Below, piece by piece: positions 26,084 to 34,612 of a stretch of DNA of 64,000 nucleotides. This stretch comes from Pontibacter korlensis. GTDB lineage: Bacteria; Bacteroidota; Bacteroidia; Cytophagales; Hymenobacteraceae. The stretch spans positions 1,059,501 through 1,123,500 of the forward strand of contig NZ_CP009621.1 in assembly GCF_000973725.1 (NCBI RefSeq), read 5' to 3'. The translations under genes were made by a program, and so were the position numbers. Numbering within the stretch: position 1 is the first letter of the stretch; each line of letters begins with the position of its first letter. Below the pieces are notes generated by a model. It searched no databases. It was not told the DNA's origin and saw only the letters and a list, made by a program, of their open reading frames with translations.

Positions 26084-26271
26084 AATCTTATTTAGCTAGC
26101 CAATTTATAGTTACGCGTAATGAGAGATTTGCAACTGCTTGGGTCTTGTAGCTCTTACTTACGCGTAAATAAAAGCTTGCTTACCTTGTCTGCTCGCTCC
26201 ATATGTTAAGACAATATTAAGCCTTGACACCCTCTGTTCTCGTACCTTAATTATTTAGTATCTTTGCCTTT
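26084..26271. other. mazG upstream region with paired TTACGCGTAA palindromes
   Basis: Between the broken gene and mazG lie two copies of the 10-bp palindrome TTACGCGTAA (26111-26120 and 26159-26168), 48 bases apart start to start, and the mazG promoter box. No other structure seen. The wider gap 25707-25888 holds nothing I can support. Confidence 0.5.
26259..26266 (+). promoter_or_regulatory. -7 box of mazG
   Basis: TATCTTTG fits TAnnTTTG and ends only five bases before the mazG ATG, which would make the transcript leaderless or nearly so. Confidence 0.5.
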
Positions 26272-27081
26272 ATGACTACTTCACAATCCGGAAAAAACAC
26301 GCGTCAACAGCAGCTTGAAGCTTTTAACAGGCTACTGGATATAATGGATGATCTGCGTGAAAAATGCCCTTGGGATCGTAAGCAAACAGTCGAAAGCTTA
26401 CGACACCTAACTATAGAAGAGACTTACGAACTTTCGGATGCTATTCTAAAAGGAGATCTGCAGGAGGTAAAGAAAGAATTAGGTGATATAATGCTGCACT
26501 TAGTTTTTTATGCAAAAATAGCTGCAGAAAAAGGCGAGTTCGACATTGCTGATGTACTACATGCTCAGTGTGAGAAGCTTATTTTCCGCCACCCACATAT
26601 CTATGGAGATACAAAGGCCGATAGCGAGGAGGAGGTGAAACAAAACTGGGAGAAGCTTAAGCTAAAGGAGGGAAACAAATCAGTTTTAGGCGGCGTACCG
26701 CAGTCTCTGCCAGCACTGGTTAAGGCTATGCGCATACAGGAAAAAGCAAGAGGCGCCGGTTTTGACTGGGATGAAAAGGACCAAGTATGGGCAAAGGTGC
26801 AGGAAGAGCTAGGTGAGTTTGGAATCGAGTTTAATGTTGCTGATAACTGTACCATTGATCAGCAAAAAGCCACCGCAGAGTTTGGAGACCTACTGTTCTC
26901 ACTTATCAACTTTGCCCGTTTTGCAGGCATCAATCCTGAGGAGGCATTAGAGAGAACAAACCTCAAGTTCATTTCACGCTTTCAGTACATTGAAACGGAG
27001 GCCGCGAAAGACGGAAAGTCGTTACAGGACATGTCCCTGCAGGAGATGGACTATTACTGGAACCAAGCAAAAAAACTGTAG
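26272..27081 (+). CDS. mazG: Nucleoside triphosphate pyrophosphohydrolase MazG
   Basis: House-cleaning enzyme that hydrolyses NTPs and dNTPs to monophosphates and can lower alarmone levels. The 269-residue protein has two MazG domains. The first (about 15-115) has CPWDRKQTVESL, the EETYELSDAI metal motif (about 49-58) and ELGDIMLHLVFYA; the second (about 160-260) has EELGEFGIEF and EFGDLLFSLINFARF. This matches the E. coli-type two-domain enzyme in length. Expression probably starts from the box directly before the ATG. Confidence 0.96.
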   Translation: MTTSQSGKNTRQQQLEAFNRLLDIMDDLREKCPWDRKQTVESLRHLTIEETYELSDAILKGDLQEVKKELGDIMLHLVFYAKIAAEKGEFDIADVLHAQCEKLIFRHPHIYGDTKADSEEEVKQNWEKLKLKEGNKSVLGGVPQSLPALVKAMRIQEKARGAGFDWDEKDQVWAKVQEELGEFGIEFNVADNCTIDQQKATAEFGDLLFSLINFARFAGINPEEALERTNLKFISRFQYIETEAAKDGKSLQDMSLQEMDYYWNQAKKL

Positions 27082-27555
27082 GCTTGCATACAGCATAATG
27101 AAGAAATTACTTATATTTAATGCGCTTTTCTCTAGAGACAGCTGAAAAGCTTTTATAGTGGCAAGGCTTAAATGTACTAAACTATAAAAGCGGAAGCCAC
27201 TCCTGACAATCTGCTACCCATATGCTTAAGGCTTATATTAGGCGTATCAAATAAAAAGGTAAGGCGTCGCAGCTGGCTCCGATGTTCGTACTTTGAAACA
27301 AACTTGATTATTTATAATTTACGATATTGCTGCTCCTCAAATTTGGAATTATGAAGGACAAAAGCTTAAATTTAGGCAACTAAAGGAGCAGCTATAGGGT
27401 TTTATCGAATTTTTTCAGACATCTATTGTTTGAAAAATCAAGAAAAATCTGAAATTGCAAATCCAATAAAGAACTAAAAACGAAACAATTACATTTTATA
27501 ATTACACAAACTTTTTTTTACAACACAAACAGCTAAACTTTAAACTTTAATTAAA
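27082..27555. other. Long leader/intergenic region before exbB with inverted repeats
   Basis: No gene is supported in these 474 bases. Two inverted repeats stand out: GCTTTTATAGT/ACTATAAAAGC (27149-27159 with 27181-27191), a perfect 11-bp stem shortly after mazG and possibly its terminator; and GCTGCTCCT/AGGAGCAGC (27329-27337 with 27384-27392). The last 150 bases before exbB are very A/T-rich and end TTTAATTAAAATG, typical of Bacteroidota initiation without a Shine-Dalgarno site. Confidence 0.55.
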
Positions 27556-28422
27556 ATGGAAAAAAAGACTGCAGTAGTGAGCAAGAATGCTAATGTAGAG
27601 AAAAAACCGAGTCCGGTAGGCTCTCTATTTGCGACTATCGTTATTCCGCTCGCCCTGATAGCATGTGTGCTTATCTATATGTTCGTATTTGGTAATCCTG
27701 CCAACTTCGAAGGCAATGATCCGAACAACCACCCACTTCCAGGCAACTATCTTGGTATCGTTTACAAAGGTGGTTGGGTAGTACCAGTGCTTCTTTCTCT
27801 GAACCTGATGGTATTTATCTTCGCTATCGAGCGTGGTCTGACTATCGGTAAAGCGAAAGGAACTAAGAGCGTTGCTGAATTCGTACGTAACATTTCTGCT
27901 AAACTGAACCAGCGTGACATCAATGGTGCTATCGCTGCCTGCGACGTTCAGAAAGGTTCTGTAGCTAACGTAGTAAAAGCTGGTCTGCTTAAGTACAAAG
28001 AAATGCAGAACGAGCCAGAGCTGCTGAAAGCTGAGAAAGTTGCTGCGATTCAAAAAGAAATCGAAGAGTCTACTTCTCTTGAGCTGCCAATGCTGGAGAA
28101 AAACCTGGTAGTTATCTCAACTATCGCCTCTATCTCTACACTGGTAGGTCTGATTGGTACAGTACTTGGTATGATTAAGGCCTTCTCGGCTCTTGCAACT
28201 TCAGGTGCTCCTGACTCAGTAGCCCTTGCAAACGGTATCTCTGAGGCCCTTATCAACACTGCCCTTGGTATTACAGGTTCTACTATCGCGATTATTGCTT
28301 ACAACTACTTTACAAGCAAAATCGACGAGCTTACTTACAGCATCGACGAGGCTGGTTTCAGCATGGTGTCTACTTTCACAGCCCAGCACGAAACTCCAGC
28401 TACTAAACCACAGACTGTTTAA
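27556..28422 (+). CDS. exbB: MotA/TolQ/ExbB proton channel protein
   Basis: Inner-membrane proton channel that, with ExbD, energises TonB. The 288-residue protein has a hydrophobic segment near 23-46, a second near 73-93 ending in ERGLTIG, a cytoplasmic domain, and the paired family segments near 185-210 (STLVGLIGTVLGMIKAF) and 232-252 (ALINTALGITGSTIAIIAYNYF). The extra N-terminal segment is usual for Bacteroidota ExbB. It is first in the run exbB-exbD-exbD-tonB and probably drives the TonB-dependent receptors at the right of this window and elsewhere. Confidence 0.95.
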   Translation: MEKKTAVVSKNANVEKKPSPVGSLFATIVIPLALIACVLIYMFVFGNPANFEGNDPNNHPLPGNYLGIVYKGGWVVPVLLSLNLMVFIFAIERGLTIGKAKGTKSVAEFVRNISAKLNQRDINGAIAACDVQKGSVANVVKAGLLKYKEMQNEPELLKAEKVAAIQKEIEESTSLELPMLEKNLVVISTIASISTLVGLIGTVLGMIKAFSALATSGAPDSVALANGISEALINTALGITGSTIAIIAYNYFTSKIDELTYSIDEAGFSMVSTFTAQHETPATKPQTV

Positions 28423-28446
28423 GTTAAACCGTTTTAACCAGACAAA

Positions 28447-29052
28447 ATGCCTAAAGTAAAAGTAAAAAGGAAAAACCCTTCATTGGACATGACTCCAATG
28501 GTGGACTTATTCTTCTTGCTGGTTACTTTCTTTATGCTGACTGCAACTGCCCGTCCTGATGAGGCAGTAATAGTAGATACGCCTTCATCGGCATCAGAAA
28601 TCAAGATTCCGGATACTAACGTAATTACTATTACGGTAGACAAAAATAGCCGCGTGTTCTTTGGTGTTGATGGGCAGCAAACGAAAGAAGCTCTACTTGA
28701 TAAAATGGCAGGCAAGTATGGCATAGGATTCACTGAAGAGGAAAAGAGAACATTCTCTCTCCTGAGCAACTTTGGTGTTCCGATCAGCCAGCTAAAGTCT
28801 ATCTTGGCCATGGAATCAAGTGAACGCAAGGAGGTAAACCAACCGGGTATTCCAATCGACTCTACACATAATGAACTCGGTGACTGGGTTCTGCAGACTC
28901 GATTGACTAACCCGAAAGTGGTAATCGCTATCAAAGGCGACCAGGATGCAGATTACCCGACTGTAAAGCGTGTGATCGATATCCTGCAAGACAGAAAGGT
29001 GAACAGGTTTAACCTGATTACCGATATGGAAGCGAAGCCTACGAATTTATAA
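28447..29052 (+). CDS. exbD: ExbD/TolR biopolymer transport protein (first copy)
   Basis: Partner of ExbB. The 201-residue protein has a short basic cytoplasmic start, one membrane helix near 18-38 beginning D-M-T-P-M-V-D-L, where the aspartate after MV is the proton-carrying residue, and a periplasmic domain. The periplasmic part is longer than in classical ExbD (about 140 residues) and ends VKRVIDILQDRKVNRFNLITDME, a TolR-type helix-strand. It lies 24 bases after exbB and 19 before the second exbD. Confidence 0.93.
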   Translation: MPKVKVKRKNPSLDMTPMVDLFFLLVTFFMLTATARPDEAVIVDTPSSASEIKIPDTNVITITVDKNSRVFFGVDGQQTKEALLDKMAGKYGIGFTEEEKRTFSLLSNFGVPISQLKSILAMESSERKEVNQPGIPIDSTHNELGDWVLQTRLTNPKVVIAIKGDQDADYPTVKRVIDILQDRKVNRFNLITDMEAKPTNL

Positions 29053-29071
29053 TTAGAAAGGAGATTAGAAA

Positions 29072-29593
29072 ATGGCAGAAATCCAAGAACAGGGCGACTC
29101 CGGTAAAGGTGGTAAGAAACGCGCGAAACGCTCGTCGACCAAGATCGACATGACGCCGCTGGTAGACCTTGCCGCCCTTCTGATTACATTCTTCATGCTT
29201 ACTACGACTTTCAACAAGCCACAGACCATGGAAATCAACATGCCTGTGAAGCCTGAAAACGAGGAGGAGCAGATAGCGCTAAAAGCAAGTAACGCCATGA
29301 CTATCATTCTTGGCGATAACGACAAGCTATACTACTACTTCGGCCTTGCAGAAGATAATCCAGAAGTAATTGAGTCGAGCTATGCATCAAACGGCATCCG
29401 TAAAGTACTGACCTCATCTCAAGTGAAGTCAAACGATAAGATGACCGTGATGGTGAAGCCGATGGAGGGATCCCGCTATAAAAACATGGTGGACATCCTG
29501 GATGAATTAAAGATAACTGACACCAAGAAGTTTGCAATGGTAGATATCTCCGATGCAGACAAGCAACTGGTGCAAGAACAAATTGGAAATTAA
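29072..29593 (+). CDS. exbD: ExbD/TolR biopolymer transport protein (second copy)
   Basis: A second, divergent ExbD of 173 residues. A lysine-rich start (GGKKRAKRSS) leads into I-D-M-T-P-L-V-D-L-A and one membrane helix near 25-46 with the conserved aspartate. The periplasmic domain ends NMVDILDELKITDTKKFAMVDI, the TolR-type end. Two different ExbD proteins in one operon are usual in Bacteroidota and may form a heteromeric rotor element with ExbB. Its stop is three bases before the tonB start, implying coupling. Confidence 0.93.
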   Translation: MAEIQEQGDSGKGGKKRAKRSSTKIDMTPLVDLAALLITFFMLTTTFNKPQTMEINMPVKPENEEEQIALKASNAMTIILGDNDKLYYYFGLAEDNPEVIESSYASNGIRKVLTSSQVKSNDKMTVMVKPMEGSRYKNMVDILDELKITDTKKFAMVDISDADKQLVQEQIGN

Positions 29594-29596
29594 GAT

Positions 29597-30427
29597 ATGG
29601 ACGCAAGTAAGTTAGCAAAAGCATCGCTTGATGATATCGTCTTCGAAGGACGAAACAGAGCGTACGGTGCCTACCTACTTCGCAGACTTTACAACAAGCA
29701 TATCACGATTGCCGCTATTACAGCAATTGTTTTGTTCTTCCTCTTCCTGAGCATCCCATTGATCACCAAGTTGATTAAAGGCGACCAGGAAGAAGAGCAA
29801 GTGGTAGAGCGAATTGTAACAGAAGTAGACTTGGCCCCACCACCACCACTGGATGAGGCAACGCCGCCGCCGCCGCCGCCGCCGCCGCCAGATCTTCCAC
29901 CACCGCCACCACCAGTGCGAGCTACTGTAAAGTATACTCCACCGGTTGTTAAGCGCGACAACGAAGTGGTAGAAGAGGAAGAAATTCCGGACGTGGAAGT
30001 ACTAGAGGAGATTGATGCAGGTGTTAAAACCGTAGAAGGTTCTAAAGATGCACCAGTCGACTTAGGTGAAATTGACGGTACAAGTGATGTAGTAGCAGAA
30101 GTAGTTGAGGAGAAGCCTTATACTTACGTTGAACAGATGCCATCTTTCCCAGGTGGTGAGATGGAAATGATGAAGTATCTAGGCAAGAACATCCGATACC
30201 CAGCTGCAGCACAGCGTGCCGGTGTAGAAGGTCTAGTTGTACTTTCGTTTGTAGTAAGTAAAACAGGTGAAATCTCCGACATCCAGGTTGTTAAAAACCT
30301 TGGTGCTGGTACCGACGAAGAAGCAGTACGCGTTGTGAAAACAATGCCTAAGTGGACTCCAGGTAAGCAGAACGGTAGAGCAGTACCTGTACGCTATACA
30401 CTTCCAGTACGATTCACGATCAAATAA
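29597..30427 (+). CDS. tonB: TonB energy transducer
   Basis: Links the ExbBD motor to outer-membrane receptors. The 276 residues comprise a cytoplasmic start with FEGRNRAYGAYLLRRLYNKH (usual in Bacteroidota TonB), one membrane helix near 36-55, a proline-rich spacer near 77-115, an acidic segment, and the C-terminal TonB domain (about 185-276) beginning VEQMPSFPGGEMEM with RYPAAAQRAGVEG. The spacer is partly encoded by GCC repeated nine times (29863-29889). A strong terminator follows 13 bases after the stop. Confidence 0.95.
   Translation: MDASKLAKASLDDIVFEGRNRAYGAYLLRRLYNKHITIAAITAIVLFFLFLSIPLITKLIKGDQEEEQVVERIVTEVDLAPPPPLDEATPPPPPPPPPDLPPPPPPVRATVKYTPPVVKRDNEVVEEEEIPDVEVLEEIDAGVKTVEGSKDAPVDLGEIDGTSDVVAEVVEEKPYTYVEQMPSFPGGEMEMMKYLGKNIRYPAAAQRAGVEGLVVLSFVVSKTGEISDIQVVKNLGAGTDEEAVRVVKTMPKWTPGKQNGRAVPVRYTLPVRFTIK
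29863..29889 (+). repeat. GCC trinucleotide microsatellite (nine units) in tonB
   Basis: Nine perfect GCC units, in frame as CCG codons, encode a polyproline run. The neighbouring proline codons are mostly CCA, so the uniform run stands out. Slippage would change spacer length by whole residues. Confidence 0.9.
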
Positions 30428-30440
30428 GCAGTAGAACTGC

Positions 30441-30473
30441 AAAAGCCCAGCCTGAGAAGGCTGGGCTTTTTTT
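30441..30473 (+). terminator. Terminator after the exbB-exbD-exbD-tonB run
   Basis: AAAAGCCCAGCCT and AGGCTGGGCTTTT form a perfect 13-bp stem with loop GAGA, followed by T. It separates the first tonB from the second. Confidence 0.93.
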
Positions 30474-30608
30474 ATGCACTCACTATAAAATATTACTCTG
30501 CATGCATACCATATAAATAGTAATGCGTATATTAAGTTATATAATGATAGAAACTAAAACGAAAGAGATAATGCATTAAACTGATTTTTAACCATAAACC
30601 CTAGAGCC

Positions 30609-31445
30609 ATGGAAAAGAGCTATTATTTAAGTATGACCTTTAACAACATTGTATTCAAAGGTCGGAACAAGTTGTATGGAGCCTATGCATTGCGTAAAGC
30701 TTATAACAGGCACATATTTTTAGCAGCCATACTTGCTACTACAGTATTTTCCGGGGCATTAGTCGGTCCATTGGTTGATGCCATCTTCTTCGCAGATCAG
30801 GTAAAGTATGAAAAGCCTACCTATACCATAGTAGAGCCTATACCATTGTATCTACCAGAGCCACCAAAACCTGAACCAGCAAAATCTGAAACACCTCCAC
30901 CAGCACCTGCAGGTGAGAAAAAAGTAGCTACGGAAAAGTTTGTTACACCAAAGGTTGTAGATGATAATACGCCGGCAGTAGAGGATATACCTAACCAGGA
31001 GGACCTCCTCAGTAAAAACATAGGTACAGAAAAAATAGAAGGTGAGTTACCTGAGATTCCAGCAACAACTATAACAGACGCACCACCTGTAGGTATAGAG
31101 GGAGGAACAGGTGAAATCTCTGCCCCACCTACTACTTATATACATGTAGAGCAAATGCCACAATTCAAAGGGGGCACCAGTGCACTTGCAGCTTACTTGA
31201 GCAAAAAAATTAGATACCCAGACCCTGCGCGAAGAAATGGAGTTGAAGGCACTGTAGTGGTAACTTTTGTGGTAAGTACAAGCGGAGAAATAACAGACGT
31301 GGAAGTACTGAAAGGCCTAGGCTTTGGCACAGATGAAGAGGCAGCCAGAGTGATCAAAAGTATGCCTAAATGGGAACCAGGTAGGCAAAATGGGCGAAAT
31401 GTTCCGGTCCGCTACACTTTACCCATCAGCTTTAAGATACAATAA
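30609..31445 (+). CDS. Second TonB energy transducer
   Basis: A 278-residue paralog of the preceding TonB. The N-terminal part keeps FKGRNKLYGAYALRKAYNRH, then a membrane helix near 37-58, a shorter and more mixed proline spacer (LPEPPKPEPAKSETPPPAP) and a C-terminal TonB domain (about 180-278) with VEQMPQFKGGTSALAAYL and RYPDPARRNGVEG. It lacks the GCC repeat. It sits behind a terminator and so probably has its own promoter in 30474-30608, perhaps under different control or for different receptors. Confidence 0.93.
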   Translation: MEKSYYLSMTFNNIVFKGRNKLYGAYALRKAYNRHIFLAAILATTVFSGALVGPLVDAIFFADQVKYEKPTYTIVEPIPLYLPEPPKPEPAKSETPPPAPAGEKKVATEKFVTPKVVDDNTPAVEDIPNQEDLLSKNIGTEKIEGELPEIPATTITDAPPVGIEGGTGEISAPPTTYIHVEQMPQFKGGTSALAAYLSKKIRYPDPARRNGVEGTVVVTFVVSTSGEITDVEVLKGLGFGTDEEAARVIKSMPKWEPGRQNGRNVPVRYTLPISFKIQ

Positions 31446-31460
31446 CATCTAAAGTTTAGC

Positions 31461-31512
31461 AAAGAAAGGCAGAAGCATCAAACCAGTTTTGTTAGCTTCT
31501 GCTTTCTTTTTA
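31461..31512 (+). terminator. Terminator of the second tonB
   Basis: AAAGAAAGGCAGAAGC pairs with GCTTCTGCTTTCTTT (one bulged base), followed by a T-rich stretch. It begins 16 bases after the stop codon. Confidence 0.8.
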
Positions 31513-31571
31513 AGGTCAATAGCCTTATTTTTAAGGGTTAAACAAGAAAATGGCTTAAGAAAAAGCAACGA

Positions 31572-31829
31572 ATGCTTAGACCCAAGAGAGACGACGAGAG
31601 ACCACAGCCCAGCATGCTATCGAAGTTTGCCCGAATCTTCGGCATTATCATGACACTTTTATATATCGCCATGGGTATATTTATTGTGTTTGCTGGAGAT
31701 CGCATGAACCTTGACATGCCAGACAGCATGAAGTATGCCTTAGGGGGAATTCTCATATTATATGGAATTGTTAGATTTGTGAGAGTTTACAATAGCACAC
31801 GTTCCAACAGAAACAGATATGAAGATTAA
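31572..31829 (+). CDS. Small two-helix membrane protein
   Basis: An 85-residue protein with a basic start (MLRPKRDDERP), two hydrophobic helices (about 22-43 and 54-70) and a basic tail (STRSNRNRYED). Function unknown. Its 3-prime end overlaps the PstS-like gene by 11 bases, so the two are translationally linked. Small proteins of this kind recur between tonB and pstS-like genes in Bacteroidota as I remember, suggesting a part in envelope energy coupling. Confidence 0.75.
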   Translation: MLRPKRDDERPQPSMLSKFARIFGIIMTLLYIAMGIFIVFAGDRMNLDMPDSMKYALGGILILYGIVRFVRVYNSTRSNRNRYED

Positions 31830-32763
31830 AGCACTAAGTATAGCGGCCTTTGCTGGCGTTGTAGCCTTGACAAGCTGTGGTGGAAACAGTGGAACGCAGC
31901 TTGACACACCAACCTCTGGCAACATCAATATAAGTGTTGATGAATCGTTTATGCCCATCATAGAGTCAGAGATTAGCACCTTTGAGGGTATATATAAGTA
32001 TGCTAACATAGATGCAGCTTACAAGCCGGAAGGACAAGTTGTACAAGATCTACTAAACGACAGCACGAAAATAGCCATCCTCTCCAGAGAACTTACTCAA
32101 GAGGAAAAGGCCGTATTCGACAAACAAAATCGTGTCCCACGAGTAACAAAGATAGCCATTGATGCTGTAGCGCTTATCACCAATAAGCAGAACAAAGACA
32201 CCCTGCTGACAATGGAAGAGCTAAAGAAGGTGTTTAGTGGTGAAATAAAGACATGGAAAGAGCTGGATGAAGAGTCGGAGTTGGGAGACATCACAATTGT
32301 ATTTGATAATAACAACTCCAGCACAGCCCGATACGTACGAGACTCACTGATTACTGGCAATAAATTACCACCCAACACGTTTGCATCTAACTCACACAAA
32401 GCTCTTATAGACTACGTAGAGGAGAATAAGAATGCAGTAGGAGTAATTGGAGTAAATTGGGTTAGTGATTTTGACGATTCAACTGCTGTTGGATTCTTGA
32501 AAAGAATCAATGTCTTAGGAATCAGCGAAGATCCAGCACCCGTAACAACAGAAGATTATTACCAGCCATACCAAGCTTACATTGCACAAGAAGCATATCC
32601 ATTGCGCAGATATCTGTATATCATTAGTACTGAGGGACGTACAGGACTTGGCACAGGTTTTGCATCTTATGTAGCAAGTGACAAAGGCCAACGCCTAATC
32701 TTAAAGTCAGGACTTGTACCGGCTACCATGCCGGTACGGGTAGTAAGTCTTGGTAACGAATAG
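31819..32763 (+). CDS. PstS-like substrate-binding lipoprotein
   Basis: Resembles phosphate-binding proteins of ABC importers but has no permease or ATPase genes nearby. The 314-residue protein has a lipobox LTSC with Cys20. The fold pattern includes IAILSRELTQEE, IAIDAVALITN, LKKVFSGEIKTW and a DNNNSSTARYVRDS segment where PstS proteins usually have an S-G-T phosphate loop. That loop is altered here, so the ligand may not be phosphate. Its place after tonB and before a TPR gene is a recurrent Bacteroidota arrangement and suggests an envelope or TonB-linked role. Confidence 0.82.
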   Translation: MKIKALSIAAFAGVVALTSCGGNSGTQLDTPTSGNINISVDESFMPIIESEISTFEGIYKYANIDAAYKPEGQVVQDLLNDSTKIAILSRELTQEEKAVFDKQNRVPRVTKIAIDAVALITNKQNKDTLLTMEELKKVFSGEIKTWKELDEESELGDITIVFDNNNSSTARYVRDSLITGNKLPPNTFASNSHKALIDYVEENKNAVGVIGVNWVSDFDDSTAVGFLKRINVLGISEDPAPVTTEDYYQPYQAYIAQEAYPLRRYLYIISTEGRTGLGTGFASYVASDKGQRLILKSGLVPATMPVRVVSLGNE

Positions 32764-32810
32764 TACCAGACACAATTGAACTCAAACAGCAACAACTAAA
32801 CTTTTATAAA

Positions 32811-34454
32811 ATGACAAATAACTGGAAGTACATCGCTTTAATGGCGGCTGCCTTCCCTGCTACTGCAGCATTTGCGCAATCAGGTGACGCAGGCAGAAGA
32901 GCCGTTGATCTTGAGCGCTATGAAGAAGCTAAATCTATCTATAAGTCTCAGCTGAACAACAAAAATGCAGCTGACAAGGCTTATTTCTCTCTTGGCGACA
33001 TTTACCTGCGCACAGGACAAACTGACTCTGCTGCGTATTATTTTAATCAGGGAATCGCAAATAACAAGAAGTCATACATCAACCATGTAGGTCTTGGTAA
33101 AATTGCGATGCAGCAAGGCAATCAGGCACAAGCAGAGCAGCACTTTAACAATGCTCTGAGCGGCAAGGGTAAAAAAGACCCTTACGTATTAGCTATGATT
33201 GGCGAAGCTTATGTTAAAGCTCCAAATGCTACAGAAGATCAGATTAAGAAAGGTATTGATTACCTGAAGCAGTCGCTGGAGCGTGACAACAAGAACGCTG
33301 TAGCGAATGTGATCTTGGGTGATGCTTACCTGGCCCTGAAGCAAGGTGGCGAAGCGATGACTAGCTACGATAGAGCGATCCAGTTAGATGAGCAGTATGC
33401 TACAGCTTACCTGAAGCGTGGTCAGCTTTATACTAGCTCACGTAACTATAACGAAGCTGAGCAAGCTTTCCAGAGAGCTATCGAAATCGATCCAAACTTT
33501 GCTCCTGCCTACCGTGACCTAGGTGAGCTGTACTACTTCGCTGGTCAATATGACAAAGCTTTGTCTACTTTCCAGAAGTATGTAGATATGGCAGAGGATA
33601 CTCCTGATACTAAAGCGAAGTATGCTTCATTCCTTTTCCTGACTAAAAATTACGATCAGGCACTGAAAACTGCTGAGGAAGTTCTGGCAACGCAGCCAGA
33701 CAACATGGTAATGAACCGTCTGAGAGCTTACTCCTACCTGGAGCTTGGTCAGCCAGAAAAGGCTTTGGAAGCAATGCAGACGCACATGCAGAAAGCCGAT
33801 CCAAGCAAGCTAATTGCTCAGGACTACGAGTACTATGGTCGTATCTTGGCTAAAAACAACCAGCCGGCTAAAGCCATCGAAAACCTGGAGAAAGCCCTGC
33901 AGATGAACAACTCTAACATTGAGCTGTATGCAGAATTGGCTAACGCATATGCACGCAATAACCAGTACGATAAGGCTATTGAGGTTTATGAGCGTAAGCG
34001 TGAAAACGTAGAGCCAAGCAACGCTGATTATTACTACATGGGTAACATCTACATGATGGCCGGTGAAGAAAATGCAGCTAATGGCAACACGCAAAAAGCG
34101 AATGAGTTCTTTGCTCAGGCAGATAGCACCTATGCTAAGGTAGTAGAAGCAAACCCTGATTATGCTTATGGTCACCTTTGGAGAGCTCGTGCTAACGCTA
34201 GCCAAGATCCTGAAACAGAAAAAGGTTTAGCTAAGCCTCATTATGAGGAGTTCATTAACAAGGCTGGTGGTGAGAAAGAGAAGTATAAGAGAGACCTTAT
34301 CGAGGCTAACTCATACTTAGGCTACTACTACTACATCAAAGGAGAGAGAGACAATGCTGTGAAGTATTGGACAGAAGTAAGAAACCTGGATCCGAGCAAC
34401 CCACAAGCAGAAGCTGCTCTTAAAGAGATTTCTAAAACTCCGCGAAAGAAGTAA
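32811..34454 (+). CDS. Secreted tetratricopeptide-repeat protein
   Basis: A 547-residue periplasmic scaffold. Signal peptide about 1-23 (cleavage after AFAQ). From about residue 25 to the end there are roughly a dozen TPR motifs, for example AVANVILGDAYLALKQG, ATAYLKRGQLYTSSRNYNEA and APAYRDLGELYYFAGQYDKA. TPR arrays bind proteins, so a bridge between TonB-linked envelope parts is plausible. It lies 47 bases after the PstS-like gene and is closed by a 21-bp perfect terminator. Codon use is even and suggests high expression. Confidence 0.9.
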   Translation: MTNNWKYIALMAAAFPATAAFAQSGDAGRRAVDLERYEEAKSIYKSQLNNKNAADKAYFSLGDIYLRTGQTDSAAYYFNQGIANNKKSYINHVGLGKIAMQQGNQAQAEQHFNNALSGKGKKDPYVLAMIGEAYVKAPNATEDQIKKGIDYLKQSLERDNKNAVANVILGDAYLALKQGGEAMTSYDRAIQLDEQYATAYLKRGQLYTSSRNYNEAEQAFQRAIEIDPNFAPAYRDLGELYYFAGQYDKALSTFQKYVDMAEDTPDTKAKYASFLFLTKNYDQALKTAEEVLATQPDNMVMNRLRAYSYLELGQPEKALEAMQTHMQKADPSKLIAQDYEYYGRILAKNNQPAKAIENLEKALQMNNSNIELYAELANAYARNNQYDKAIEVYERKRENVEPSNADYYYMGNIYMMAGEENAANGNTQKANEFFAQADSTYAKVVEANPDYAYGHLWRARANASQDPETEKGLAKPHYEEFINKAGGEKEKYKRDLIEANSYLGYYYYIKGERDNAVKYWTEVRNLDPSNPQAEAALKEISKTPRKK

Positions 34455-34473
34455 TAATAGCTTTTACTTCTTC

Positions 34474-34520
34474 CTATAAAACAGAAAGCCCGCTCTTGTA
34501 GCGGGCTTTCTGTTTTATAG
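34474..34520. terminator. Bidirectional terminator with 21-bp perfect stem
   Basis: The arm CTATAAAACAGAAAGCCCGCT pairs exactly with its complement across a five-base loop, 20 bases past the TPR gene stop. The AT-rich stem ends give a T tract both ways. The convergent rluD gene ends about 90 bases further on. Confidence 0.92.
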
Positions 34521-34612
34521 GCTTTTCATTTACTCTCTAGCTGAGGTGATAAAAGCAGGGTACTACTAAACTCGCAACTGCTAATTAGAAACATCCGGTA
34601 CATTTAATTACA

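Noticed and set aside
16582..26266. TTG placed exactly 32 bases before three TAnnTTTG boxes (marR, 16689 gene, mazG)
   Set aside because: The known spacing is about 19; I chose the nearest TTG each time, so the coincidence is not independent evidence.
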